In this document: positions 16,065 to 23,971 of the stretch, one piece after another
How the letters are laid out: each line of letters opens with the position of its first letter
Numbering within the stretch: position 1 is the stretch's first letter
Assembly: GCA_021325115.1 (NCBI GenBank)
Contig: JAJPHU010000236.1
Span: forward strand, 1 to 35,360
From: Planctomycetota bacterium
GTDB lineage: Bacteria; Planctomycetota; Planctomycetia; Gemmatales; Gemmataceae
Reading direction: 5' to 3'
Length of the DNA: 35,360 bases
The notes under the pieces: generated by a model
What the model was told of the DNA's origin: nothing
Databases searched by the model: none
The model's input: only the letters and a program-made list of their open reading frames with translations
Made by a program: the position numbers and the translations under genes

Positions 16065-16628
16065 TCAGGGGTTTGTCGGGGATTGTTGCTCCTGCGGCGG
16101 CGCAGGCGGCGGAGTCTCCGGCTGTGTGCTGGCTTCCGGCGTCGGCGGAGGCGTCTGGGCAGGCGGGGGCGGCTCCGTCACGCGCGGCGCTGGGGCCGGT
16201 GCCTTGGCGCGGACTTTGGTTTCGCCTTCCTTGAGCAGCTCGATGAACGCTGTGCGGCCGGCATCGCCGAGGCGGCGCTCGTGACGCTTGATGATGCGTG
16301 TGTAGCCGCCAGGACGATTGGCGAAGCGCGGCCCAATCTCCTTGAACAGCTTCTTGAACACCGAATCTTCCGTCGGCTCGCCCTTGTTGTCGTAAAAACG
16401 CGCCTTGGCGAGAGGGCCGAGGCGGGCCAGGACAAGGCGGCGCGCGTGCAGCGTGTTCTTCTTGGCCAAGGTAATGATCTTCTCGACGAAGGGCCGCAGT
16501 TCCTTGGCCTTTTCAACGGTGGTGATGATCCGCTCATGCTCGATGAGCGACCTTGTCAGATTACGCATCAGGGCCAGACGATGCGAAGCATTACGGCCCA
16601 ACTTGCGACCAGCTTTCAGGTGTCTCAT
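16065..16628 (-). CDS. rplQ: 50S ribosomal protein L17 with a proline-rich tail
   Basis: L17 lies near the peptide exit tunnel. The conserved part starts MRHLKAGRKLGRNASHRLALMRNL, continues with LIEHERIITTVEKAKELRPFVEKIITLAK and ends with GGYTRIIKRHERRLGDAGRTAFIELL (about residue 135). The last 50 or so residues are an unusual extension of Pro, Ala, Thr and Glu (for example TEPPPPAQTPPPTPEAS) with no counterpart in E. coli L17 (127 residues). It is the final gene of the alpha operon. An A/T palindrome lies between it and rpoA. Confidence 0.95.
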   Translation of the reverse strand: MRHLKAGRKLGRNASHRLALMRNLTRSLIEHERIITTVEKAKELRPFVEKIITLAKKNTLHARRLVLARLGPLAKARFYDNKGEPTEDSVFKKLFKEIGPRFANRPGGYTRIIKRHERRLGDAGRTAFIELLKEGETKVRAKAPAPAPRVTEPPPPAQTPPPTPEASTQPETPPPAPPQEQQSPTNP

Positions 16629-16648
16629 GGCAGTCTCTTTTCGTCTGT

Positions 16649-16674
16649 AACAAAAAAGAGATCTCTTTTTTGTT
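16649..16674. repeat. perfect 26-base palindrome between rpoA and rplQ
   Basis: AACAAAAAAGAGA followed directly by its reverse complement, with no loop. A further T-run follows on the plus strand. In the minus-strand transcript it gives an A/U-rich stem just before the rplQ start at 16628. It could attenuate or separate rpoA from rplQ expression. Confidence 0.7.
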
Positions 16675-16707
16675 TTTTAGCCGTGTTGTCTGTGGTTGTT
16701 TTTTTCC

Positions 16708-17709
16708 TCAGCGCCGCAGGGTGGTTGGGATTTTCATACCCAGGTGCAAGCCGCGCTCTTCCAGTTTAGCTTTGACTTCCTTCAATGTCGTCTCGCCGAA
16801 GTTGCGCACCTCCAGAAGCTCCTCATCGCTGCGGCTGACCAGATCGCGCACCGTGGTGATGCCCTCGGATTCCAGACAGTTGGTCGCCCGCACCGACAAC
16901 TCCAATTCGGCCAGGCTCATGTTCAGCTTGCGCTCGAGTTCCAGATCGACCTGTTCGCCGCCTGCGCCCAGTTCGCCGCGCTCTTCCATGCTGATTTCCG
17001 GTCCCGGCTCGGCGTACTGGACGAACGGATTGAGGTGCTTGCGCAAGATTTTCGCTCCTTCGACAAGGGCCATCTGCGGAGTGATGGTGCCGTTGGTCCA
17101 GATCTCCATGATGAGCTTGTCGTAGTTGGTGCGTTGGCCGACGCGCGTGTCCTCAATCTCGTGCTTGACGCGGACCACCGGCGAGAAGCTGGAATCGAGG
17201 GGGATGACGCCGACTTCGCGTTCTTGCTCGACGTTTTCTTCGGCCATGCGATAACCGCGGCCATTCTCGACGCGCATCTCAACGACAAAAGGTACATCGT
17301 CGGTCAGGGTGGCGATGATGTGGTCTGGGTTGATGATTTCCACGTCTTGATCGGTGATAATGTCAGCGGCCTTGACGACGCCACGCTCGTGGCGTTCGAT
17401 GCGCAGAGTGCGTGGCGAATCGCTGGCGTTCTTCACTACCAGGCTCTTGATATTGAGGATGATGTCGGTGACGTCCTCGACGACGCCGGGAATAGTGCTG
17501 ATTTCGTGCTGTACGCCTTGGATCTTGACGCGAGTGACGGCGCTGCCTTCCAGGCTGGACAGCAAGATGCGGCGCAGACTGTTGCCGACGGTCACGCCGA
17601 AACCGCGCTCGAACGGTTCGGCGATGAACTTGCCATAGGTATCGGTCAAAGTCGAGCGGTCGCTGGCAATGCGGTTGGGCAATTCCAAGCCCCGCCATCG
17701 AATACGCAT
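16708..17709 (-). CDS. rpoA: DNA-directed RNA polymerase subunit alpha
   Basis: The alpha subunit dimerises to start RNA polymerase assembly. The 333-residue product has the N-terminal domain with [31 protein letters not shown] (residues ~29-59) and [16 protein letters not shown], the second half with [27 protein letters not shown], a linker, and the C-terminal domain [44 protein letters not shown], which binds UP elements and activators. Length is normal (E. coli 329). It follows rpsD on the same strand after a gap filled by a long hairpin. Confidence 0.98.
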   Translation of the reverse strand: MRIRWRGLELPNRIASDRSTLTDTYGKFIAEPFERGFGVTVGNSLRRILLSSLEGSAVTRVKIQGVQHEISTIPGVVEDVTDIILNIKSLVVKNASDSPRTLRIERHERGVVKAADIITDQDVEIINPDHIIATLTDDVPFVVEMRVENGRGYRMAEENVEQEREVGVIPLDSSFSPVVRVKHEIEDTRVGQRTNYDKLIMEIWTNGTITPQMALVEGAKILRKHLNPFVQYAEPGPEISMEERGELGAGGEQVDLELERKLNMSLAELELSVRATNCLESEGITTVRDLVSRSDEELLEVRNFGETTLKEVKAKLEERGLHLGMKIPTTLRR

Positions 17710-17723
17710 GTTTCAACTCCATT

Positions 17724-17796
17724 AGTCTCTATTTGTTTAGCCGCAAGCTGCAGGCGAGCGCTCGCCCGCGGCTCGCGGCTAAACAAAATAGAGACT
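17724..17796. repeat. palindromic repeat, family 2, between rpsD and rpoA
   Basis: A near-perfect 73-base palindrome. The outer arms are AGTCTCTATTT and its complement; the inner part is GTTTAGCCGC... with centre GGCGAGCGCTCGCC (17753-17766). The TTTAGCCGC-AGC-GC-GGCGAGC core matches the copy at 9571-9626. It fills almost all of the 94-base gap between the two operon genes. Confidence 0.85.
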
Positions 17797-17803
17797 CCAC
17801 GTG

Positions 17804-18439
17804 TTAACGAGAACAAACTTCAATAATCAACTGTTCGCGGATGTCCTGGATGCGGGGATCCACGTCGCCGCGGGTGGGTAGCCGGGTCATGCGGCCTTCG
17901 GGTGGATCGTTGCCGAGACGTTCGAGGAAGTCGGGCACCGGCGGCGGATTTTCTTGCAGATGGAGCTTGACCAGTTGTAGACTGCGCGGGCGGCTTTTGA
18001 CGGTTACGGTATCGCCGGCCTTGAGCAGCAGGCTGGGAATGTTGCAGGCCCGGCCGTTGAGCTGCACGTGGCCATGTGAGACCAACTGGCGCGCAGCCGC
18101 CCGGTTCGGCGCGAAGCCGAGCCGGTGGACCACATTATCAAGTCGGCGTTCCATGATGGTCAAGAGCATTTCACCAGTGTTCTCCGGTGAACGCGAGGCC
18201 AACTCGAAGTAACGGCGGAATTGGCGCTCCAGGACGCCATAAAAACGTTTGAGTTTTTGTTTTTCGCGCAGGCGCAGGCCATATTCGCTCGGCTTGCCGC
18301 GGCGCTGCCAGTGCATGCCCGGCGCCTGGTTGCGGCGCTCGATGGCGCACTTGGGACTATCGCAACGGCTCCCCTTGAGGTAGAGCTTGATGCCCTCCCG
18401 GCGACAGAGTCTACAAACCGGATCAATGTGGCGTGCCAT
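17804..18439 (-). CDS. rpsD: 30S ribosomal protein S4
   Basis: S4 is an early 16S rRNA-binding assembly protein. The 211-residue product has an intact four-cysteine zinc site at the N-terminus (CRLCRREGIKLYLKGSRC, then KC about residue 31), so it is the zinc-binding form. It then has GMHWQRRGKPSEYGLRLREKQKLKRFYG, the MERRLDNVVHRLGFAPNRAAARQLVSHGHVQLNG S4 RNA-binding domain and a C-terminal IQDIREQLIIEVCSR. In the order rpsM-rpsK-rpsD-rpoA-rplQ it follows rpsK after a 106-base gap containing a palindrome. Confidence 0.97.
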   Translation of the reverse strand: MARHIDPVCRLCRREGIKLYLKGSRCDSPKCAIERRNQAPGMHWQRRGKPSEYGLRLREKQKLKRFYGVLERQFRRYFELASRSPENTGEMLLTIMERRLDNVVHRLGFAPNRAAARQLVSHGHVQLNGRACNIPSLLLKAGDTVTVKSRPRSLQLVKLHLQENPPPVPDFLERLGNDPPEGRMTRLPTRGDVDPRIQDIREQLIIEVCSR

Positions 18440-18468
18440 GAATCACCTTGTTCGTCTATCGTTATTCT

Positions 18469-18531
18469 CGGAGCGGAGAGCGTTAGCTCCTTGAGCGAAG
18501 GTCTCAGGGGGGCTAACGCTCTCCGCCTCCG
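18469..18531. repeat. palindrome between rpsK and rpsD
   Basis: Arms CGGAGCGGAGAGCGTTAGC and GCTAACGCTCTCCGCCTCCG, a 14-base perfect inner stem (18474-18487 with 18512-18525) plus one bulge. The loop is about 24 bases. No other copy is seen in this window. Confidence 0.75.
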
Positions 18532-18545
18532 GAGATTTCCTGAAT

Positions 18546-18926
18546 TTACACGCGGCGTTTCTTGGGGGGCCGACAGCCGTTGTGGGGCAGCGGCGTGACA
18601 TCTTCGATGGCCTTGATGGTCAGGCCAGCGGCTTGCAAAGCTGTCACCGCCGATTCGCGGCCTGAACCCGGTCCTTTGACGCGCACTTCAACCTCTTTGA
18701 GGCCGAACTTGGCGGCACGTTCGGCGGCTACCTCGGCGGCGCGCTGGGCAGCAAACGGCGTACTCTTGCGGCTGCCTTTGAAGCCGACCGTGCCGGCCGA
18801 AGCATAGCACAGCGTATCGCCGTTGGTATCGGTAATGGTGACAATGGTGTTGTTGAACGTCGCCTTGACGTGGGCCACGCCCCGACTGACGTTGCGGCGT
18901 TGTTTGCGTTTCTTGCTCTTGGCCAC
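18546..18926 (-). CDS. rpsK: 30S ribosomal protein S11
   Basis: S11 lies on the platform of the small subunit. The 126-residue product has [78 protein letters not shown] and the C-terminal [18 protein letters not shown], all hallmarks of the family. It begins with GTG (18926), with GGGAG upstream. It starts 21 bases after rpsM. Confidence 0.97.
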   Translation of the reverse strand: MAKSKKRKQRRNVSRGVAHVKATFNNTIVTITDTNGDTLCYASAGTVGFKGSRKSTPFAAQRAAEVAAERAAKFGLKEVEVRVKGPGSGRESAVTALQAAGLTIKAIEDVTPLPHNGCRPPKKRRV

Positions 18927-18947
18927 GGATGCGATTCTCCCTATGCG

Positions 18948-19334
18948 TTAGCCGCGCAGCTCCTTGACGCCTTTCTTGCCAGCGACGGTCTTGCGCGGTC
19001 CTTTGCGGGTGCGGGCATTGGTGCGGGTCCGCTGGCCGCGCACCGGCAGGCTGCGGCGATGGCGCAGACCACGATAGCACTGAATATCTTTCAAGCGGGC
19101 GATGTTCTGTTGCGTCTGGCGGCGCAGCGGTCCTTCCACCGTGTATTCGCGGTCGAGGATAGCGGCCAAACGAGCGATCTCTTCATCGCTCAACTCCTTG
19201 GCCCGACGCTGTGGATCGACGCGGGCTTGTTCGCACAAGCGCAGCGCCAGCGTCGGGCCGATGCCGTAGATGTAGCGCAGCGAAATGTGCGTCGGCTTGT
19301 CAGCAGGCAGATCAACACCCAGGATACGCGGCAT
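18948..19334 (-). CDS. rpsM: 30S ribosomal protein S13
   Basis: S13 forms bridges with the large subunit and contacts tRNA. The 128-residue product has [26 protein letters not shown], the internal RIGPT-like helix-hairpin-helix region, [41 protein letters not shown] and a short C-terminal tail. The start is supported by GAGGAGG just upstream. It begins 15 bases after rpmJ. Confidence 0.97.
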   Translation of the reverse strand: MPRILGVDLPADKPTHISLRYIYGIGPTLALRLCEQARVDPQRRAKELSDEEIARLAAILDREYTVEGPLRRQTQQNIARLKDIQCYRGLRHRRSLPVRGQRTRTNARTRKGPRKTVAGKKGVKELRG

Positions 19335-19349
19335 GATGCTCCTCCTCGC

Positions 19350-19463
19350 TTAACCCTGGCGCTGCTTGTGGCGAGGATTGCTGCAAATCACCAGCAGCTT
19401 ACCGTGCCGCCGCACCAGCTTGCAGTTTTCACAGATGCGTTTTACACTGGATCGAACTTTCAT
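19350..19463 (-). CDS. rpmJ: 50S ribosomal protein L36
   Basis: A 37-residue protein: [21 protein letters not shown], then [16 protein letters not shown]. The Cys-x2-Cys, Cys and His residues form the zinc-binding site of the zinc-containing L36 form. It is the first gene of the operon rpmJ-rpsM-rpsK-rpsD-rpoA-rplQ. infA and secY, often just upstream in other bacteria, are not here. It is read from a clear sigma-70 promoter 46-74 bases upstream. Confidence 0.96.
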   Translation of the reverse strand: MKVRSSVKRICENCKLVRRHGKLLVICSNPRHKQRQG

Positions 19464-19508
19464 CGTCAACTCCCTACAGCAGATCTTATGCCGGAGTAGG
19501 AAAGCGTA

Positions 19509-19537
19509 ACTATAGCAACCAATGCCTGCCCCGGCAA
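19509..19537 (-). promoter_or_regulatory. promoter of the rpmJ-rplQ operon
   Basis: On the minus strand TTGCCG (19537-19532), a 17-base spacer and TATAGT (19514-19509). The rpmJ start is about 46 bases from the -10 box. Spacing is ideal and both boxes match well for a sigma-70 promoter. Confidence 0.65.
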
Positions 19538-19568
19538 GGGGGGATATTTTTTCTTAAGAAAAGCCCCC
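19538..19568. promoter_or_regulatory. palindromic site between the tetR-like gene and the ribosomal operon
   Basis: TTTTCTTAAGAAAA (19549-19562) is a perfect 14-base palindrome. It is bracketed by GGGGGG (19538-19543) and CCCCC (19564-19568), giving a larger imperfect dyad just upstream of the operon promoter and ahead of the divergent TetR gene. It is a reasonable operator candidate for that regulator, or part of the operon's control region. Confidence 0.35.
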
Positions 19569-19645
19569 TGGGAGGTTTCCGCCGTTGCCGCTAAGATAGT
19601 ACGACCATAGCGGCGCAACCGCCGATGGCTTTACAGGTGTCTCCC

Positions 19646-20287
19646 ATGACCTCCCCGCAACGCCGCCGAGATCCTGCCTCCCGGTCCACGCCGCGCCTGA
19701 CCAGGGCGGAACGCAAACGCCAGCTCTTGGCCCATGCCAAAAATCTCTTCGTTACGCAGGGCTACCAGGCCACCACCACGGAAAAAATCGCCCAGGCCGC
19801 TGGCGTCAGTGAGCCGGTTCTCTATCGCCACTTCGCCAACAAAAAAGCCCTGTTTCTCGAAGTCCTTGAAGAGATCCGCGCCGCCACCCTCCAGCGCTGG
19901 AACGCCGAAACGGCCAGCCTGACTGATCCACTCGCCAAACTGCACGCTATCGCCGACATGTACCTCGGCTCAACGCGCGAACATGCCGTCGAATTTCGTA
20001 TTATGCACCGCACCCTCGTCGAAAGCGATGACGAGGAGATTATCGCCCTGCTGCGCGCGTTCTACCTCGACAGCGAGGCACTGTTGGCCAAGATCATTGC
20101 CGAAGGCCAGCAGGCCGGCGTCTTCCGGCGTTCGCTCGATCCGCGCGTCGGCGCCTGGGAAATGATCCGCACGGCCTTGGGCTACACCCTAACTCTGCCC
20201 CTGGGCATCCCCCTATTCACGGAAGAAAACTACATCCCCCAGGCCACGGATTGCCTTCTGCACTGCTTGTTGAAGACGGACGTATGA
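19646..20287 (+). CDS. TetR/AcrR-family transcriptional regulator
   Basis: A 213-residue one-component repressor. The N-terminal DNA-binding domain shows AKNLFVTQGYQATTTEKIAQAAGVSEPVLYRHFANKKALFLEVLEEI, the typical helix-turn-helix with YRHF at its end. The C-terminal ligand-binding and dimer domain is mostly helical and not assignable to a ligand. I choose ATG 19646 (MTSPQRRRDPASR); an ATG at 19625 would add seven residues. No target gene (pump or enzyme) lies beside it, so it may regulate itself or distant genes. It is divergent from rpmJ. Confidence 0.9.
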   Translation: MTSPQRRRDPASRSTPRLTRAERKRQLLAHAKNLFVTQGYQATTTEKIAQAAGVSEPVLYRHFANKKALFLEVLEEIRAATLQRWNAETASLTDPLAKLHAIADMYLGSTREHAVEFRIMHRTLVESDDEEIIALLRAFYLDSEALLAKIIAEGQQAGVFRRSLDPRVGAWEMIRTALGYTLTLPLGIPLFTEENYIPQATDCLLHCLLKTDV

Positions 20288-20533
20288 TCGGCAAAACCGC
20301 TCGCTTCTCAGGGTAAAAGGCAAGCGAAGCCTTATACGAGTCAGAAGCGTAAGGGCTGGAGCGCATTGTAAGCGGGTGTAGCGTTTTTCTCCCTCCCCCT
20401 TGTGGGGGAGGGTTGGGGTGGGGGACACCCCTCCTTGGCTCCCTTGCCTTGACACTTCCTACCTCAGCCCTCCCCCACGAGGAGAGAGGAGGTTTTATCC
20501 GGTAGCTCTCAGCGACGGCTGCTTTGTCGTTGC
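20288..20533. other. repeat-filled gap after the TetR gene
   Basis: No gene is supported. It is made up of composite repeat copy A (see the entry at 20336-20550). Confidence 0.65.
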
Positions 20534-20550
20534 TTACGCTTCCGGCTCGT
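20336..20550. repeat. composite repeat copy A, with family 1 arms
   Basis: Outer inverted arms ACGAGTCAGAAGCGTAAGG (20336-20354) and GCTTACGCTTCCGGCTCGT (20532-20550) belong to the family 1 palindrome. Between them is a block (20391-20510) with its own inverted motifs (CCCTCCCCCTTGTGGGGGAGG and CCCTCCCCCACGAGG) that is repeated in direct orientation at 22580-22700. The two blocks flank the lnt gene. Confidence 0.75.
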
Positions 20551-20665
20551 TGCACTCGGCGAGGAAGCGATACTGTGCCACAAAACCACGCACCGCCTCA
20601 TGGATCTGAACAAACATGTGCCGATGCGGCCAACTCTCCGAAATGTGAAACCCGATCCGACGCAC
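20534..20665 (-). CDS. small ORF or gene remnant ending in the repeat-encoded NEPEA
   Basis: A minus-strand frame with a possible GTG start at 20665 encodes 43 residues: MRRIGFHISESWPHRHMF, then VQIHEAVRGFVAQYRFLAEC, ending NEPEA. The composition looks protein-like, but I recognise no family. An in-frame TAG closes the frame just upstream of 20689. The last five residues and the TAA stop come from the family 1 repeat arm (ACGAGCCGGAAGCGTAA). It lies directly downstream of lnt on the same strand. It could be a short gene or the tail of a decayed one. Confidence 0.35.
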   Translation of the reverse strand: MRRIGFHISESWPHRHMFVQIHEAVRGFVAQYRFLAECNEPEA

Positions 20666-20708
20666 GATGGTACGTTTTTCAGGCTATTGCACCTTAGATA
20701 CGGGAATG

Positions 20709-22517
20709 CTACGAGGTCGCTTTGTTCCAGGTCCGGCCTATCCAGGCGAAGAGGAGCACGCCTCCGAAAAAGATCCAACATGTCCACGGCAACCAATCAC
20801 CCCAGCGACTGTAGAGACTGACGCGGTCGTCGATAGGCACCGTGGCCAACAATACCCCGGCGACTTTTTTATATGCGTGCCACTGCGATACGGGCAATTC
20901 GGTCGGAGCACCGCGCTGCATTGGCACGGTCCAGACGTGGAAATCGGGATCCATGTGCGGATCGGGGCGTGGCAGCTCGTGCGGCTGTAGAACGCGGCCA
21001 TTGCTGTCGATGATAGCGGAGATGCCCATGTTGACGCTGCGTGCCACGCTGCGGCGGCACTCAATGGCGCGGAAACGGCAGATGGCGAGATGCTCGTCAT
21101 GTTCGCTGGTGCCGTCAAACCAGCCGTCGTTGGAGATATTGAGCAGGAAATCTGCCGGGGGCGTGCTGTCGCCGCCGCCGTAGGGACGGGCGACAGCGGC
21201 GTCGGTGTCTTCGTAGCAGATGAGAGTGCCGAAAGAGAAACGCCGGCCCGTGGCCGCCTCGACCAGCGGAAAACGCGTGAATTGCTCGCCCGGCCAAATG
21301 CTGTAATCGAAATCGTAGGGCGCGAAATAGTTCATCCACGGCAGCCAATCGCGGAACGGCACGTATTCCCCAAAGGGGACCCGGTGAATCTTGTCGTAGC
21401 GGCCGGCGGCCTGACCCTGGCGATCGATGAGGACAGCAGAGTTGTAGCGGCGCGGCTGGCCGGCGACGATGGTGCTGGCGTTCATGCCTACCAGCAGGTT
21501 CGTGTGCCACTTTTCGACCATGTCTTCGGCCATCGCCCGGCAGTGGGGACTGGGACCCTCTTCTTCTTGCAGCCATTCATAGGGCCAGCTTGTTTCCGGC
21601 CAGACGATCAAATCGGGCCGATAGATAGCAGCAAGATGGGCCAACTCGTGGAAGTGGCGAGCCATGCCCTGGACGGCATCCTCGGAAATGACGCTGTCGT
21701 TGCGCAGGCGTTGATCGAGATTGCCCTGGAGCAAAGCAAGGCGCGGTCCCGGCGTCTGTCGATCCTGCCCCAGACGCCAGAAACCGTAAAGCACTGTGCC
21801 GATCAGTGCGGCGAGCACAGCAAGTCCCTGCACGAGCAAACCAAGTTTGGTTTTCAGTTTTCGGTTTCCAGTTTCCGGATCTCCGGGTTGTGGTACCGAA
21901 AACCGAGAACCGAAAACTGAAAACCTCCAGAGGATCTCAAACAGCCAGGCGTTGACGGCGGCAATGAGAAAACTGACGCCATACGCTCCGGTCAGGTCGG
22001 CAATTTGAATCAGGGGGAGAAACGTATGTTGGGAGTAGCCGAGCATGTACCAGGAGAAGCCGCCCAAAAGCGTTGCCCGCAGAAACTCCACGGCCGTCCA
22101 CGCGATCGGCACGGTCAACACCAGGGGCAGGGAGGTGCGGCGGTCCAGGAAGCGAATCAAATACACCGTCAGGAGGAAATAGAAAGAGCAATAAAACGAT
22201 AGGCCGATCCAGGTGGCATACATACGGGGGTCGGCGACGCGCATCCATTGCATCGCCGCCAGATAAAACGCCAGACTGCCGAACCAGGCGCTGCAATAAA
22301 TCCACCGCGGTCGGGCAGAGCTGCGCAGCAAGGCAAGCAACGGTACAAGGGCCACCCAAACGAGCCAACCGCAAGCGACAGGAAAATAACAAAGCCAGAG
22401 AAGAACGGCCATCGTCAGGGCCAGTGGAAAGATGTGCCAGCCAATCCGGGGCTGCGGCGAGGAAGACACTACGGCAGACAGCTGCGGGCGTGATAATGTA
22501 GTCTCTGAAATGGGCAT
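20709..22517 (-). CDS. lnt: apolipoprotein N-acyltransferase
   Basis: Lnt adds the third acyl chain to lipoproteins in the inner membrane, after Lgt and LspA. The 602-residue product starts with several membrane helices (LALTMAVLLWLCYFPVACGWLVWVALVPLLALL and later ones) and ends with a nitrilase-type domain. Its catalytic residues are visible: the Glu of VWPETSWPYEW, the Lys of GRYDKIHRVPFGEYVP and the Cys of GTLICYEDTDAA. It is longer than E. coli Lnt (512). Part of the difference is residues ~198-223, which are encoded by an inverted repeat (21849-21925) and read FSVFGSRFSV...GNRKLKTK, in the loop before the last membrane helix. The gene lies between two direct repeats. It fits with the many lipoprotein genes in the window. 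Confidence 0.93.
   Translation of the reverse strand: MPISETTLSRPQLSAVVSSSPQPRIGWHIFPLALTMAVLLWLCYFPVACGWLVWVALVPLLALLRSSARPRWIYCSAWFGSLAFYLAAMQWMRVADPRMYATWIGLSFYCSFYFLLTVYLIRFLDRRTSLPLVLTVPIAWTAVEFLRATLLGGFSWYMLGYSQHTFLPLIQIADLTGAYGVSFLIAAVNAWLFEILWRFSVFGSRFSVPQPGDPETGNRKLKTKLGLLVQGLAVLAALIGTVLYGFWRLGQDRQTPGPRLALLQGNLDQRLRNDSVISEDAVQGMARHFHELAHLAAIYRPDLIVWPETSWPYEWLQEEEGPSPHCRAMAEDMVEKWHTNLLVGMNASTIVAGQPRRYNSAVLIDRQGQAAGRYDKIHRVPFGEYVPFRDWLPWMNYFAPYDFDYSIWPGEQFTRFPLVEAATGRRFSFGTLICYEDTDAAVARPYGGGDSTPPADFLLNISNDGWFDGTSEHDEHLAICRFRAIECRRSVARSVNMGISAIIDSNGRVLQPHELPRPDPHMDPDFHVWTVPMQRGAPTELPVSQWHAYKKVAGVLLATVPIDDRVSLYSRWGDWLPWTCWIFFGGVLLFAWIGRTWNKATS
21849..21925. repeat. palindromic repeat inside lnt
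   Basis: Perfect 18-base arms (GGTTTTCAGTTTTCGGTT at 21849-21866 and its complement at 21908-21925), extended by a further imperfect stem. It is read in frame as residues ~198-223 of Lnt. The low-GC, repetitive TTTTCGG composition is unlike the rest of the gene. Confidence 0.85.
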
Positions 22518-22539
22518 GTCATTGCCTCCCTGATACAGG

Positions 22540-22714
22540 TACAGGTTCCCGCTGATGCTGTCCCATCGCTGCCTTTCTTCCCCCCTCTTATGGGGGAGGG
22601 TTGGGGTGGGGGACCCCCCTTCTGGGCTCCCTTGCCTTGACGCCTCCTACCTCAGCCCTCCCCCACGAGGGGAGAGGAGGTTTGGGTCCGCTAGCTCTTA
22701 GGCTTCCGGCTTGT
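22540..22714. repeat. composite repeat copy B upstream of lnt
   Basis: It begins TACAGGTTCCCGCTG (22540). The central block 22580-22700 is about 85% identical to copy A (20391-20510), including GGGGGAGGGTTGGGGTGGGGG and CCCTTGCCTTGAC. It ends GGCTTCCGGCTTGT like copy A. The first 43 bases are repeated at the right edge of the window (35318-35360). Confidence 0.8.
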
Positions 22715-23971
22715 CTATTCCAAACTCAGCGTCTCGAACACCTGCCCCGCCCGATGGCGATGATCACCGGGCGGGAACAACACCAGGGCGTTGGCCTGCG
22801 TCAAGGCGCGCAAGTCCGCCGAGCCGATCCACGGCACCGGACGCACCCGCCAACCCGCCGGCGTCCATTCCAGATGGGCCGGATGATACGTCGGCCGATC
22901 GGTGCGGTAAGCGAAATCCTCGGTCAATACAGCAGAGATGTAATGCGGACCAGGATCGGCGTGGCCGCGCAGCCGCCGCAACACCGGACGAACAAACAGC
23001 TCGAAGCAGGCCAGCACGCTGACAGGATTGCCGGGCAAACCGAACACCAACGCTGGCTCGCCGCCACCACCGGGGCGCGGGTATGTGCCGAAGAACACCG
23101 GCTTGCCGGGTTTCATCTCAACCTTATGGAAATGGGCAACCACACCGGCCTCTCGCAGCATGCTGGGAACCAGATCGAGCTTGCCGGCCGAGACGCCGCC
23201 CGACAAGAGCAGTACAGGGGCTTTGAGTCCATCACAGATCATGGGGCGCAGACAGGCGGGATCATCGCGGGCAATGCCAAGGTAGCGCGGCGTGCCGCCG
23301 GCCCGGCTTACCAGAGCTACAAGCAGAGCGCCGTTGCTATTGCGGATCTGCCCGCCTTGCGGTCTCTGGTCCGGTTCGACCAGCTCATCTCCGGTGGAGA
23401 GGATGGCAACACGCGGCGATGGATGCGCCAAGACCGTGGTGCGGCCGACGGTGGCGAGAACGCCGAATTCTTGCGGCCGCAGCACCGTCCCCGTCGGCAA
23501 TACGGTATCGCCGCATTTCATCTCGGCGCCTTGCGGCAGAATGTTCTGGCCCGGCTTCGGCGGACGATCCTCAATTTCAACACAGCCGTTCTCACTCAGC
23601 CGCGTCCGCTCGATGAGGATCACCGCATCGGCGCCCGGGGGAATCGGTGCCCCCGTCATGATGCGGCTGGCCTGGCCGGCTTCGACCGTTCGGCGCGGCA
23701 CCTGGCCAGCGGGGATTTCCTCGATGACGCGCAGCGTCCCCTTGCCACTGGGCAGATCGGCACAGCGCACGGCGTAGCCGTCCATCATCGCTTTGTGATA
23801 CGGCGGCATGTCCAGATCGCTGACGACATCCGCGGCAAGGACATGACCGAGGGCGGCCGAAGTGAGAGGCATCGGTTCCGGCGGCAATGGCCGAACATAC
23901 TGCCGCACGATCGCCTGAGCATCGGCAACCTGAAGCATTGGCGGATTTTTTGCAGGCACAATATCAGACAC
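22715..23971 (-). CDS. moeA: molybdopterin molybdenumtransferase
   Basis: MoeA inserts molybdate into adenylylated molybdopterin to complete the molybdenum cofactor. The 418-residue product shows MDGYAVRCADL early, IMTGAPIPPGADAVILIERT, then the MPT-binding domain with VAILSTGDELVEP, GGQIRNSNGALL, LLLSGGVSAGKLDLV and VFGLPGNPVSVLACFELFVRP, followed by the C-terminal beta domain (YRTDRPTYHPAHLEW). All these are standard. It starts at 23971 (MSDIVPAKNPP). The nearest neighbours (lnt and a divergent small membrane protein) are unrelated, so it is not in a moa/moe cluster here. Its 3' end abuts composite repeat B. Confidence 0.94.
   Translation of the reverse strand: MSDIVPAKNPPMLQVADAQAIVRQYVRPLPPEPMPLTSAALGHVLAADVVSDLDMPPYHKAMMDGYAVRCADLPSGKGTLRVIEEIPAGQVPRRTVEAGQASRIMTGAPIPPGADAVILIERTRLSENGCVEIEDRPPKPGQNILPQGAEMKCGDTVLPTGTVLRPQEFGVLATVGRTTVLAHPSPRVAILSTGDELVEPDQRPQGGQIRNSNGALLVALVSRAGGTPRYLGIARDDPACLRPMICDGLKAPVLLLSGGVSAGKLDLVPSMLREAGVVAHFHKVEMKPGKPVFFGTYPRPGGGGEPALVFGLPGNPVSVLACFELFVRPVLRRLRGHADPGPHYISAVLTEDFAYRTDRPTYHPAHLEWTPAGWRVRPVPWIGSADLRALTQANALVLFPPGDHRHRAGQVFETLSLE

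Noticed and set aside
20391..20510. CRISPR-like repetition in the G-rich repeats
   Set aside because: There are only two or three dispersed copies, kilobases apart, with no regular spacers.
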